Below are positions 6,517-15,878 of a stretch of 18,657 nucleotides of DNA, piece after piece (within the stretch, counting starts at the first letter, position 1; the number at the start of each line of letters is the position of its first letter). A program made the position numbers and the translations under genes. The DNA comes from an uncultured Collinsella sp. (lineage in GTDB: Bacteria; Actinomycetota; Coriobacteriia; Coriobacteriales; Coriobacteriaceae). The notes under the pieces are model-generated. The model did not search any database and had not been told where the DNA came from. It was given only the letters and a program-made list of their open reading frames with translations. Location of the stretch: positions 1 through 18,657 of the forward strand of contig URFU01000031.1 in assembly GCA_900547125.1 (NCBI GenBank), given 5' to 3'.

Positions 6517-6532
6517 GTTAAATGCGAAAGTC

Positions 6533-6560
6533 AGTATACACGAGGAATCGAAAAGTGCAA
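6533..6560 (-). promoter_or_regulatory. Promoter of tRNA-Ser(GGA)
   Basis: On the minus strand TTGCAC (6560-6555) and TATACT (6538-6533) are 16 bases apart, near the sigma-70 consensus. The -10 box ends 16 bases before the 5' end of the mature tRNA. Confidence 0.75.
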
Positions 6561-6922
6561 ACAGAAAACTTGGCATTTTTTAAAGCGCTCGCTCCGCACC
6601 CGTATCCGGCATGTGCCAGATGAGTATTAAAAAAGCATCCTGACCAGCCAGATCCCGCTCGATGATCTGTTCAAAATAGGTATTCATGAATGACGTGGCA
6701 GCAAATTTAAAAATTTTGAGGCAATCGATCGAACCGGTGGTATGCATTTCGTGACCACAACCCTGCAATCGGCGACCTGCGGTTTGACTCAGGTTGTCCT
6801 CGCCGCAGCGTATCTTGCTATCGAATTCGTCAAGCTCTTGGTCAGCATTTGGTTGGAATACGCATGAAGAGCCGTGTAAGCATGGGCATATGTGGAGGTC
6901 ATGAGGTTGTAGCTGCATATTC
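6561..6922. other. Gene-poor stretch with one weak minus-strand frame
   Basis: This interval between the tRNA-Ser promoter and the rpsF promoter has lower GC than its surroundings. The only open frame of note is on the minus strand, 6580-6918, about 112 residues from an internal ATG. It is Cys/His-containing (HICPCLHGSSC) but has no ribosome binding site, no family resemblance that I recognise, and codon use unlike its neighbours. I do not call it a gene; a decayed or foreign gene is possible. Confidence 0.4.
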
Positions 6923-6951
6923 TTGCAGCCTGGGAGGTTGAAAGATATTAT
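6923..6951 (+). promoter_or_regulatory. Promoter of the rpsF operon
   Basis: TTGCAG (6923-6928) and TATTAT (6946-6951) are separated by exactly 17 bases, a strong sigma-70-type match. The start of rpsF lies about 65 bases beyond the expected transcription start, leaving a structured leader. Confidence 0.75.
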
Positions 6952-6967
6952 TACCAAGTCTTTTCCT

Positions 6968-6996
6968 GCTTCAGGCGCACCTTCACGACCTGAAGC
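6968..6996 (+). promoter_or_regulatory. Leader hairpin of the rpsF operon
   Basis: GCTTCAGG (6968-6975) and CCTGAAGC (6989-6996) form a perfect 8-bp stem with a 13-nt loop, inside the rpsF 5' leader and 14 bases before GGAGGTGA. In several bacteria the S6:S18 complex binds an rpsF leader to repress the operon. That role here is inferred from position only, as I could not match the known loop motif. Confidence 0.45.
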
Positions 6997-7022
6997 CACA
7001 TTTGCCCAGAGGAGGTGACAAT

Positions 7023-7316
7023 ATGAAGGCTTATGAACTGCTGTTCTTTGTTGACCCGTCGCTCGACCCCGAGACTCGTCTCGCTGTTATGAAGCGTATC
7101 GATACCACGATCGCTGAGGGCGCTGGCAAGGTCGACTCCGTTGACGAGTGGGGCAAGCGCAAGCTCGCCTACGAGATCAACGACCTCACCGATGGTGACT
7201 ACACCCTCATCAACTTCCACGCAGATCCTACCCAGATCGCCGAGCTTGATCGCGTCCTGCGCATCACCGACGCTGTGGTCCGCCACATGATCGTCCGTCG
7301 CGACGACCAGGAGTAA
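7023..7316 (+). CDS. rpsF: 30S ribosomal protein S6
   Basis: A 97-residue protein, the usual length, with S6 features: N-terminal MKAYELLFFVDPSLD, KRKLAYEINDLTDGDYTLINF in the middle, and C-terminal RVLRITDAVVRHMIVRRD. It pairs with S18 on the platform of the small subunit. GGAGGTGA (7011-7018) fixes the start at 7023; the longer frame from 7002 begins inside the ribosome binding site region. First gene of rpsF-ssb-rpsR-rplI, followed by a 48-base gap. Confidence 0.98.
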   Translation: MKAYELLFFVDPSLDPETRLAVMKRIDTTIAEGAGKVDSVDEWGKRKLAYEINDLTDGDYTLINFHADPTQIAELDRVLRITDAVVRHMIVRRDDQE

Positions 7317-7364
7317 GACTGTCGTTTTGGACTGGGCTTGTGCCCCAAGAGGAAGTAGTGAGTT

Positions 7365-7817
7365 ATGAGCATCAATCGAGTGAACATCACCGGTAACCTC
7401 ACCCGCGATCCCGAGCTGCGCGCCACCGCCGGCGGAACCCAGGTTCTGTCCTTTGGCGTCGCCGTGAACGATCGTCGCCGCAATGCGCAGACTGGCGAGT
7501 GGGAGGACTATCCCAACTTTGTCGACTGCACTATGTTCGGCACCCGCGCCGAGGCCGTGAGCCGTTTCCTGGCAAAGGGAAACAAGGTCGCGATCGAGGG
7601 CAAACTGCGCTACAGCTCTTGGGAGCGCGACGGTCAGCGCAGGAGCAAGCTTGAGGTCATCGTCGATGAGATCGAGTTTATGAGCTCCCGTGGTGGCCAG
7701 GGTGGCTACGATCAGGGCGGTTACGCCCCCGCAGCTCCCGCGCCCGCAGCACGTCCTGCCGCACCGGTGGCTACGCCGCCCGCGGTCGACGTCTACGATG
7801 AGGACATCCCGTTCTAA
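7365..7817 (+). CDS. ssb: Single-stranded DNA-binding protein
   Basis: A 150-residue protein with an N-terminal OB-fold (residues 1-105: SINRVNITGNLTRDPELR, WEDYPNFVDCTMFGTRAE, GNKVAIEGKLRYSSWE). A Gly/Gln then Ala/Pro-rich linker (110-140) follows. The conserved acidic tip, ending DEDIPF (145-150), recruits replication and repair partners. It acts as a tetramer on single-stranded DNA. AGGAAG lies about 12 bases before the ATG, a somewhat long spacing. Placement between the S6 and S18 genes is the common bacterial arrangement and couples SSB supply to growth. Confidence 0.98.
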   Translation: MSINRVNITGNLTRDPELRATAGGTQVLSFGVAVNDRRRNAQTGEWEDYPNFVDCTMFGTRAEAVSRFLAKGNKVAIEGKLRYSSWERDGQRRSKLEVIVDEIEFMSSRGGQGGYDQGGYAPAAPAPAARPAAPVATPPAVDVYDEDIPF

Positions 7818-7844
7818 GGGTTGTTCACCTATTTTTGAGTGAGA

Positions 7845-7870
7845 GGCGGCTTCGGCTCGCCGAAGTTGCC
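7845..7870 (+). promoter_or_regulatory. Hairpin between ssb and rpsR
   Basis: GGCGGCTTCGG (7845-7855), loop CTCG and CCGAAGTTGCC (7860-7870) form 11 contiguous pairs including two G-U. It ends 19 bases before the rpsR start and lacks a U-tract. RNA processing or control of S18 translation is possible. Confidence 0.5.
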
Positions 7871-7889
7871 AAACGAAAGGTATTTTGAC

Positions 7890-8156
7890 ATGGCTAATGA
7901 TTATTCTGCACGTCAGCCGCGTCGTAAGTACTGCCAGTTCTGCAAGGAGAACACTGAGTTCATCGACTACAAGGACACTCAGCTTCTCCGTAAGTACATG
8001 ACCGACCGTGGCAAGATCAAGCCCCGTCGCGTCACTGGCGCTTGCACGCAGCACCAGCATGACATCGCCAACGCCATCAAGCGCGCCCGCGAGATGGCTC
8101 TCCTGCCGTACACCGTCCCCGTGGTTTCCTCTCGTGGCAACCGCGACCGCGGCTAA
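7890..8156 (+). CDS. rpsR: 30S ribosomal protein S18
   Basis: An 88-residue protein with the S18 core FIDYKDTQLLRKYMTDRGKI, the RRVTGACTQHQHDIANAIKRAREMALLPYT segment and a basic tail. The N-terminal CQFC pair and the later Cys in TGACTQHQH fit the zinc-binding (C+) type of S18. It binds S6 on the platform of the 30S subunit. GAAAGG (7875-7880) precedes ATG 7890. The longer frame from 7839 runs through the upstream hairpin and is not a likely start. Fifteen bases separate it from rplI. Confidence 0.97.
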   Translation: MANDYSARQPRRKYCQFCKENTEFIDYKDTQLLRKYMTDRGKIKPRRVTGACTQHQHDIANAIKRAREMALLPYTVPVVSSRGNRDRG

Positions 8157-8171
8157 GAAGGGAGACGCATC

Positions 8172-8711
8172 ATGAAGGTTATTCTTCTCGATGAGATCAA
8201 GGGCAAGGGCGGCGAGGGTGACGTCGTAGAGGTCGCTCAGGGTTACGCTGAGAACTTCCTGTTCCCCAAGAAGCTCGCTGTTGCCGCCACCAAGGGCAAC
8301 CTCAAGCAGCTCGACGAGCGTCGCAACAACATCGCCAAGCGCGAGGCTGTCCGTCTGGCTACCGCCAACGAGACCAAGGCTGCCTTCGAGGGCAAGCAGG
8401 TCACCGTTGACGTCAAGGTTGGCGACGAGGGCATCCTCTTTGGCTCCGTTACCGCCGCTATGATCGCTGACGCCATCAAGGATCAGCTCGGTATGGACAT
8501 CGACCGCAAGCGCGTCGAGCTCGGTAAGCCCATCAAGGTTGCCGGTGCCCACACCGTCGCTATCTCGCTGTACCGCGAGATCAAGGCCGAGGTTGTCGTT
8601 CTCGTCGGCGTTACCGCCGAGGAGCTCGCTGCCGAGGCTGAGGTTGAGGAGACCGCTGAGGTCGCCGAGACCGAGACCGCCGAGGTCGAGACCGAGGCTG
8701 CTGCCGAGTAG
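8172..8711 (+). CDS. rplI: 50S ribosomal protein L9 with acidic C-terminal tail
   Basis: A 179-residue protein. The N-terminal rRNA-binding domain (MKVILLDEIKGKGGEGDVVEVAQGYA...LFP) is followed by the linking helix (about 42-75) and the C-terminal domain (about 77-149). L9 is usually about 150 residues; residues 151-179 are an extra Glu/Ala/Thr/Val-rich tail (EVEETAEVAETETAEVETE) with no equivalent in most L9 proteins. The tail is low in complexity and probably disordered. AAGGGAG lies at proper spacing before the ATG. It is the last gene before the operon terminator. Confidence 0.98.
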   Translation: MKVILLDEIKGKGGEGDVVEVAQGYAENFLFPKKLAVAATKGNLKQLDERRNNIAKREAVRLATANETKAAFEGKQVTVDVKVGDEGILFGSVTAAMIADAIKDQLGMDIDRKRVELGKPIKVAGAHTVAISLYREIKAEVVVLVGVTAEELAAEAEVEETAEVAETETAEVETEAAAE

Positions 8712-8745
8712 CATTTGCTGCAACGCAACAATCTTGTTCTAAGAA

Positions 8746-8782
8746 GGGCGCTCTGGGAGACCAGGGCGCCCTTTTATTTTTT
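8746..8782 (+). terminator. Terminator of the rpsF-ssb-rpsR-rplI operon
   Basis: An 11-bp stem with one G-T pair (8746-8771; outer arms GGGCGC and GCGCCC, loop GAGA) is followed by TTTTATTTTTT. Confidence 0.92.
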
Positions 8783-8815
8783 GCGCCGGGTGAGTTCATA
8801 GCGGTCATTGAGATG

Positions 8816-8835
8816 CGGTCCCGTGTACAGGACCG
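8816..8835. repeat. Short inverted repeat upstream of dnaB
   Basis: CGGTCC (8816-8821) and GGACCG (8830-8835) are perfect inverted repeats around an 8-base centre containing the palindrome TGTACA. It may be an operator or a small hairpin; nothing else supports a role. Confidence 0.3.
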
Positions 8836-8892
8836 TTCATCCGTTTGGTTCGGTGATGATTGCCAAGGCGCGGCTCGATTTATAGCCGTGGC

Positions 8893-8901
8893 TGATACTA
8901 T
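8893..8901 (+). promoter_or_regulatory. Extended -10 promoter candidate for dnaB
   Basis: TGATACTAT (8893-8901) is an extended -10 element (TG-n-TACTAT) 34 bases before the chosen start. No good -35 is visible. Confidence 0.4.
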
Positions 8902-8934
8902 GGATGCTCGCAAGCGATATGAATGAGGATGCTC

Positions 8935-10326
8935 ATGGCATATGACGATAGGGAGACGGGGCTGACGGTCGAGGACCGTGGCTCCAAGTTGGGTCTCCCC
9001 CAAAACCAAGATGCAGAGGCCAACGTGCTGGCCGCTATGCTGCTCTCGCCCGATGTGGTCGAAGAGGCCCAAGTCGAGCTGCAGCCCGATGACTTCTACC
9101 GGCCCATTCATAAGACCATCTATACCGCGATGGTCGATATGTATAACAGTCGCATCCCCATTGACTCTATCTCGCTGATCGATTACCTGCGAAGCATCAA
9201 CAAGCTCGATGCCGTGGGCGGCGAGGCGTACATTTTGGAGCTGATGGGACAGACTCTGTCGCTCGTCAACTGGCAGCACCATGCCGCCATCGTTCGCCGC
9301 GACTCGATGCTGCGTGAGCTGATTGGCGCCACCAACGAGATCAACGCGCTGGCCTACAACGCCCCCACCGACACCAAAGAGGTCGTGGAGCTGGCCGAGA
9401 GCAAGCTGCTCAAGGTCACGGCGCGTGAGGTTAAGTCGAGCTACAAGACGCTGACCGAGTTTATGGTCGAGGCCTATAACGAGGCCGAGGAAGTGTGCAA
9501 GGCCGGCGGTCAGGCTGCAGGCGTGCCCACGGGCTTTCCGTCGCTCGACCGTATGCTCATGGGCTTCCGCGAGGGCCAGCTCATCATTATCGGCGCCCGC
9601 CCCGCCGTTGGTAAGACGTCGTTCGCCCTGAACTTGGCACTCAATGCCGCCGCCGCTGGCTATACCGTCGGCTTCTTCTCGCTGGAGATGTCGGGCAAGG
9701 AAATTGCCCAGCGTCTGATTTGCGCCTACGCCATGATTTCGATCAGTGACTTCCGCATGGGCCGCATTAGCCCCGAGCAGTGGGCCAATATCAACGAGGC
9801 CACGCAGACCTTGTCCAAGCTCGATATTCTGATTGACGATACGCCCGGCACCACAGTGACCGAAATTCGCGCCAAGAGCCGCCGCATGCTCCATAACAAG
9901 GAGAAGGCCATCATCATCCTGGACTACTTGCAGCTGGTGAGCCCCCCGCCGGGACGTCGTTCCGAGAGCCGCACCGTCGAGGTCTCCGAGATGTCGCGTG
10001 GCCTGAAGATTATGGCCAAGGAGCTCAAGATTCCGCTGATCGCGCTGTCGCAGCTGTCGCGTCAGGTCGAGTCCCGTACCGGCAAGCGCCCGCAGCTGTC
10101 CGACCTGCGTGAATCGGGCTCCATCGAGCAGGATGCCGATATCGTCATGTTCTTGGACCGATCCGCCGACGAGGCCGAGGCCTCGCGCGACGACCGACCC
10201 GACGAGGGCGTTACGCGTATCGTCGTGGCCAAGAACCGTTCGGGCCCGATTGGCGACGTCGACCTGATGTTCCTGCCGGCATCCACCAAGTTCTATGAGC
10301 TTGATGGGGCGCATACCGAGGAGTAG
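8935..10326 (+). CDS. dnaB: Replicative DNA helicase DnaB
   Basis: A 463-residue protein of normal length. The N-terminal domain (LPQNQDAEANVLAAMLL) and linker precede a RecA-like helicase domain with Walker A GARPAVGKT (220-228), FFSLEMS, Walker B IIILDYLQL, and the late motifs LSQLSRQVESR and DLRESGSIEQDADIV. It forms a hexamer that unwinds DNA at the fork. There is no intein. In-frame ATGs occur at 8923, 8929 and 8935. I chose 8935 because GAGGA (8925-8929) is correctly placed only for it. Its stop codon overlaps the -35 of the purA promoter. Confidence 0.97.
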   Translation: MAYDDRETGLTVEDRGSKLGLPQNQDAEANVLAAMLLSPDVVEEAQVELQPDDFYRPIHKTIYTAMVDMYNSRIPIDSISLIDYLRSINKLDAVGGEAYILELMGQTLSLVNWQHHAAIVRRDSMLRELIGATNEINALAYNAPTDTKEVVELAESKLLKVTAREVKSSYKTLTEFMVEAYNEAEEVCKAGGQAAGVPTGFPSLDRMLMGFREGQLIIIGARPAVGKTSFALNLALNAAAAGYTVGFFSLEMSGKEIAQRLICAYAMISISDFRMGRISPEQWANINEATQTLSKLDILIDDTPGTTVTEIRAKSRRMLHNKEKAIIILDYLQLVSPPPGRRSESRTVEVSEMSRGLKIMAKELKIPLIALSQLSRQVESRTGKRPQLSDLRESGSIEQDADIVMFLDRSADEAEASRDDRPDEGVTRIVVAKNRSGPIGDVDLMFLPASTKFYELDGAHTEE

Positions 10327-10353
10327 GACAGGCGCCCGTTGCACGGGTATACT
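10325..10353 (+). promoter_or_regulatory. Promoter of purA
   Basis: AGGACA (10325-10330) and TATACT (10348-10353) are separated by 17 bases. The -10 is one base from consensus and the -35 retains GACA. The leader to the purA start is about 57 nt. Confidence 0.6.
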
Positions 10354-10417
10354 GGGAATGTTTTGTGCTTCTGCGCACTTGCGGTGTGCGGACAGTCCAT
10401 GAATGTGAGGAGTAAAC

Positions 10418-11704
<1,287 letters not shown>

Positions 11705-11726
11705 TCGGGACTATTTGGTTATTGCG

Positions 11727-11768
11727 ATATACCCCTTTGCAGCCCAGATGGGCGGCCGAGGGGTATAT
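11727..11768 (+). terminator. Nested hairpin after purA, probable terminator
   Basis: ATATACCCCT (11727-11736) and AGGGGTATAT (11759-11768) are a perfect 10-bp pair, with inner GCCC/GGGC (11742-11753). The 3' side continues only as TTG, a poor U-tract, so termination may be weak. Confidence 0.5.
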
Positions 11769-11780
11769 TTGCTTGTAATG

Positions 11781-11799
11781 GGCCCGCGCGGAGCGGGCC
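11781..11799 (+). promoter_or_regulatory. GC-rich hairpin before the purD ribosome binding site
   Basis: GGCCCGC (11781-11787) and GCGGGCC (11793-11799) form a perfect 7-bp stem with loop GCGGA. It ends 11 bases before GAGGAGG of purD and could affect purD translation. Confidence 0.4.
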
Positions 11800-11822
11800 G
11801 GTAATCCATAGAGGAGGCACCC

Positions 11823-13127
<1,305 letters not shown>

Positions 13128-13148
13128 AATCCGAGAGGAATGAGACGG

Positions 13149-13844
13149 ATGGACGAGAAGAACGAAGAGCTCGTGGACGCGCAGATCGTCGAGGAAGACG
13201 GCCGCATGTATGGACACGCCGAGGGCGAGCCTGGTGGCGAGGTCGCTGACGAGCCGGCGCTGGTGCTGGGCGACGACGACCCGCATGACGCCCTGCTGCA
13301 CGAGAAGATTCTTTCGGAGGAGTGCGCCTGGAAGGGCAAGATCCTCGACGTCCACCGTCTTGAGGTTGAGCTGCCCAACGGTCACCGCAGCGCCCGCGAT
13401 ATCGTTCGCCATCCGGGTGCGGCGGCCGTTGTGGCACTGACCGAGAGTGGCAAGATCGTGCTGGTACGTCAGTATCGCACCGCCATCGACCGCGTGACGG
13501 TCGAGATTCCCGCCGGCAAGCTCGATCCGGGCGAGGACCCGCTCGATTGCGCCAAGCGCGAGTTGCATGAGGAGACGGGCTTTAGGGCTGGTCGCATTCG
13601 CTTTTTGACGTCGATTGTCACGACCTGCGGTTTTTGCGACGAGATCATTCACATCTACCTGGCCACCAAGCTCGAGTTTGATGTGCCCGACCCCGACGAT
13701 GACGAGTTTGTCAACGTCGACCTGGTGCCACTGCATGAGCTGATCGACGCCGTACTCGACGGCAAGATCGAAGACGCCAAGACCGTTGTGGGTGCCTTGG
13801 CTTGCGACAGCATTGCTCATCGTTTGGGTGGAGCGGAGCTCTAG
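13149..13844 (+). CDS. NUDIX hydrolase, ADP-ribose pyrophosphatase-like
   Basis: A 231-residue protein. The complete Nudix box runs from G123 to F145 (G-x5-E-x7-REL-x-EE-x-GF), holding the metal-binding glutamates. Residues 61-230 resemble ADP-ribose pyrophosphatases: WKGKILDVHRLEVELPNG, VRQYR, VEIPAGKLDPGEDP. The likely substrate is ADP-ribose or a similar nucleoside diphosphate sugar. The first 55 or so residues are an acidic extension not needed for the fold. I chose ATG 13149 because GAGAGGA (13133-13139) is too close to ATG 13140. It follows purD closely. Its stop TAG overlaps the first base of the palindromic element. Confidence 0.88.
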   Translation: MDEKNEELVDAQIVEEDGRMYGHAEGEPGGEVADEPALVLGDDDPHDALLHEKILSEECAWKGKILDVHRLEVELPNGHRSARDIVRHPGAAAVVALTESGKIVLVRQYRTAIDRVTVEIPAGKLDPGEDPLDCAKRELHEETGFRAGRIRFLTSIVTTCGFCDEIIHIYLATKLEFDVPDPDDDEFVNVDLVPLHELIDAVLDGKIEDAKTVVGALACDSIAHRLGGAEL

Positions 13845-13885
13845 GTTACGCGGTTTTACCAAACCGCGTAACGAGTCGACGCTGC
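13844..13885 (+). repeat. Palindromic element copy 1 (hairpin plus GTCGACGCTGC tail)
   Basis: GTTACGCGGTTT (13845-13856), loop TACC and AAACCGCGTAAC (13861-13872) form a perfect 12-bp hairpin, followed by the tail GTCGACGCTGC (13875-13885). It aligns with 18481-18521 at 34 of 41 positions with one gap. Six of the seven differences are three compensatory stem pairs. There is no U-tract on either side. Confidence 0.8.
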
Positions 13886-13886
13886 A

Positions 13887-13982
13887 AACGCCCCTAAGCG
13901 GCAATCTGCCTTTCAATCGTCGCTCGCGTACCGAAGTACGCGTCGCTCCTCTTTCAAGGCACCTTGCTCGCTTAGGGACGTT
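13887..13982 (+). repeat. Nested imperfect hairpin in the leader of the ABC exporter gene
   Basis: AACG and CCCTAAGCG (13887-13900) pair with CGCTTAGGG and CGTT (13969-13982). Inside are TGCCTT/AAGGCA (13907-13912, 13956-13961) and a tip CGCGTAC-CGAA-GTACGCG (13925-13942). CGTCGCTC occurs twice as a direct repeat. It follows copy 1 of the palindromic element directly and could be part of it. The 13873-14086 interval otherwise holds only the promoter candidate below. Confidence 0.65.
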
Positions 13983-13986
13983 TTCG

Positions 13987-14016
13987 CTGACGCTGCCAGA
14001 ACATCGGCGTTATATC
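13987..14016 (+). promoter_or_regulatory. Candidate promoter of the ABC exporter gene
   Basis: CTGACG (13987-13992) and TATATC (14011-14016) are 18 bases apart, each a four-of-six match. They lie between the nested hairpin and the start at 14087. Confidence 0.3.
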
Positions 14017-14086
14017 TGTCGTGGGTTTTTCTTTCGGTTCGCTTGGTCAACCGATTTTTCCGTTCTTCCTATTTCTAGAGGACCAC

Positions 14087-15859
14087 ATGCTGAAGCGTTT
14101 TCTGTCTTATTACAAGCCCCAGATGGGGCTTTTTGTTGCCGATACTGTTTGCGCCCTGGTGCTTGCCGCCATTGACCTGGCGTTCCCCATTATCCTGCGC
14201 AATCTGACCGGCGGGCTCTTTACTCAGGGTCAGGCTGCTATTATGCAGGCGCTCGGTATGATCGCGGTGGGACTGGTGCTGATGTATGTCATCCGCTGCG
14301 CCTGCCGCTATTTTGTGAGCTATTGGGGTCATGTGATGGGCGCGCGCATGGAGTCCAAAATGCGCGAGGACCTGTTCGATCAGTACGAACGGTTTAGCTT
14401 TGCGTACTTTGATCGCAACAGCTCGGGCGACATGATGAGCCGCGTGGTCAATGACCTGTTCGATATCTGCGAGGCGGCGCACCATGTGCCCGAATGGATC
14501 ATTATTTGCGGCATCGAGATTATCGGCTCGTTTGTGATTCTGTTTGCCATTGCGCCGATGCTCGCGCTTGCCATGGCAGTGGTGACGGCGGTGTTCTCGG
14601 TCATTATGTTTTGGCAGAACATGCGCATGCGCGAGGTCTTTAGCGACAACCGCAAAAAGATTAGCGGCATCAACGCGCAACTGCAGGATTCGCTGGCGGG
14701 CATGCGTGTGGTCAAGAGCTTTGCCAACGAGCAGACCGAGCGCTCTAAGTTTCGCGCCTCGAACAATCGCTACCTTTCGTCCAAGGAGAACATGTATCAT
14801 GCCATGGGCGTCTACACCGCGACGTATGGCCTGCTCTCGGGCGTGCTCTATGTGATCGTGGTGCTCCTCGGCGGTTGGCTCGTTGCCCAGGGTCAGCTGC
14901 AGGCGGTCGATATGGCAACCTTCGCGCTCTACATTTCGCTGTTCTGCACGCCGCTCGAGACACTCGTCAATTCGGCCGAGACGTATCAGAAGGCTATCGC
15001 CGGCTTTAAGCGTATGGACGAGGTACTCTCGACTGTCCCCGATATTCAGGATAAGCCGGGTGCTGCGGATCTGCAGGTGACGGCTGGTGCTGTGGAGTAC
15101 CGCGACGTGTGCTTTAGCTACGAGGATGTTGAATTGGGCGAGCGCGGCGCCGACGGACGCCCTGTTATCGACCACATGGACCTGTCCATCAAGCCCGGTC
15201 AGACCATCGCTTTGGTTGGTCCCTCGGGCGGCGGCAAATCGACGACTTGTTCGCTGTTGCCGCGCTTTTACGACGTTGCCGCCGGCTCCATTAGCATCGA
15301 CGGCCAGGACGTGCGCGATGTGACGCAGCAGAGCTTGCGCCGCGCCATCGGCCTGGTGCAGCAGGATGTCTACCTGTTTGACGGAACAATCGGCGAGAAC
15401 ATCGCCTACGGCAAGCCGGGCGCCACGGCAGAAGAGATCGCCGAAGCGGCCCGCCGCGCCAATATCGATACCTTTATCGAATCGCTTCCGCAAGGCTACG
15501 ACACCGTGGTGGGCGAGCGCGGCAGCCGTCTTTCGGGTGGTCAAAAGCAGCGCGTCGCCATCGCGCGCGTTTTTCTCAAGAATCCCAAGATCCTTATTTT
15601 GGATGAGGCGACGAGTGCTTTGGATAACGAGAGCGAGGAGGCGGTGCAGGAGTCGCTCGAAGAGCTGGCACGCGGCCGCACCACGATCATCATCGCCCAT
15701 CGTCTCTCGACCATTAAGCACGCCGATGAGATTGCGACCGTTGAGCATGGTCGCGTTGTGGAACGTGGCACGCACGAGGAGCTTCTCGCCCGTGGCGGCA
15801 CCTATGCCCGTTACTATCGAATGCAGTTCGAAGGTGCGCGTGCGCACGAGCTCGACTGA
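14087..15859 (+). CDS. ABC exporter half-transporter (permease fused to ATPase)
   Basis: A 590-residue type IV ABC exporter. The N-terminal permease has about six helices (segments near 18-38, 56-80, 135-155, 157-177, 245-270, 276-292). The nucleotide-binding domain has Walker A GPSGGGKST (378-386), signature LSGGQ (482-486), Walker B ILILDE (502-507) and the H-loop His538. It probably works as a homodimer, since no second half gene is adjacent. The substrate cannot be told from sequence; lipid, peptide or drug export is possible. AGAGGA (14077-14082) fixes the start; an upstream in-frame start at 14021 lies in the leader. It is followed after 19 bases by an unknown membrane protein, likely cotranscribed. 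Confidence 0.95.
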   Translation: MLKRFLSYYKPQMGLFVADTVCALVLAAIDLAFPIILRNLTGGLFTQGQAAIMQALGMIAVGLVLMYVIRCACRYFVSYWGHVMGARMESKMREDLFDQYERFSFAYFDRNSSGDMMSRVVNDLFDICEAAHHVPEWIIICGIEIIGSFVILFAIAPMLALAMAVVTAVFSVIMFWQNMRMREVFSDNRKKISGINAQLQDSLAGMRVVKSFANEQTERSKFRASNNRYLSSKENMYHAMGVYTATYGLLSGVLYVIVVLLGGWLVAQGQLQAVDMATFALYISLFCTPLETLVNSAETYQKAIAGFKRMDEVLSTVPDIQDKPGAADLQVTAGAVEYRDVCFSYEDVELGERGADGRPVIDHMDLSIKPGQTIALVGPSGGGKSTTCSLLPRFYDVAAGSISIDGQDVRDVTQQSLRRAIGLVQQDVYLFDGTIGENIAYGKPGATAEEIAEAARRANIDTFIESLPQGYDTVVGERGSRLSGGQKQRVAIARVFLKNPKILILDEATSALDNESEEAVQESLEELARGRTTIIIAHRLSTIKHADEIATVEHGRVVERGTHEELLARGGTYARYYRMQFEGARAHELD

Positions 15860-15878
15860 TTGATATGACAGGAAGTTT

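Noticed and set aside
6037..6521. Plus-strand frames across the palindrome cluster and tRNA-Ser genes
   Set aside because: The translations are composed of hairpins and tRNA sequence, with no ribosome binding site and no protein-like pattern.
8935..10326. Possible intein in dnaB, a common host gene
   Set aside because: The helicase motifs are contiguous and the length is normal.
13887..13982. CRISPR-like or tandem repeat array because of repeated CGTCGCTC and CTTTCAA
   Set aside because: Only two copies of each short word occur, explained by the fold-back; there are no regular repeats and spacers.
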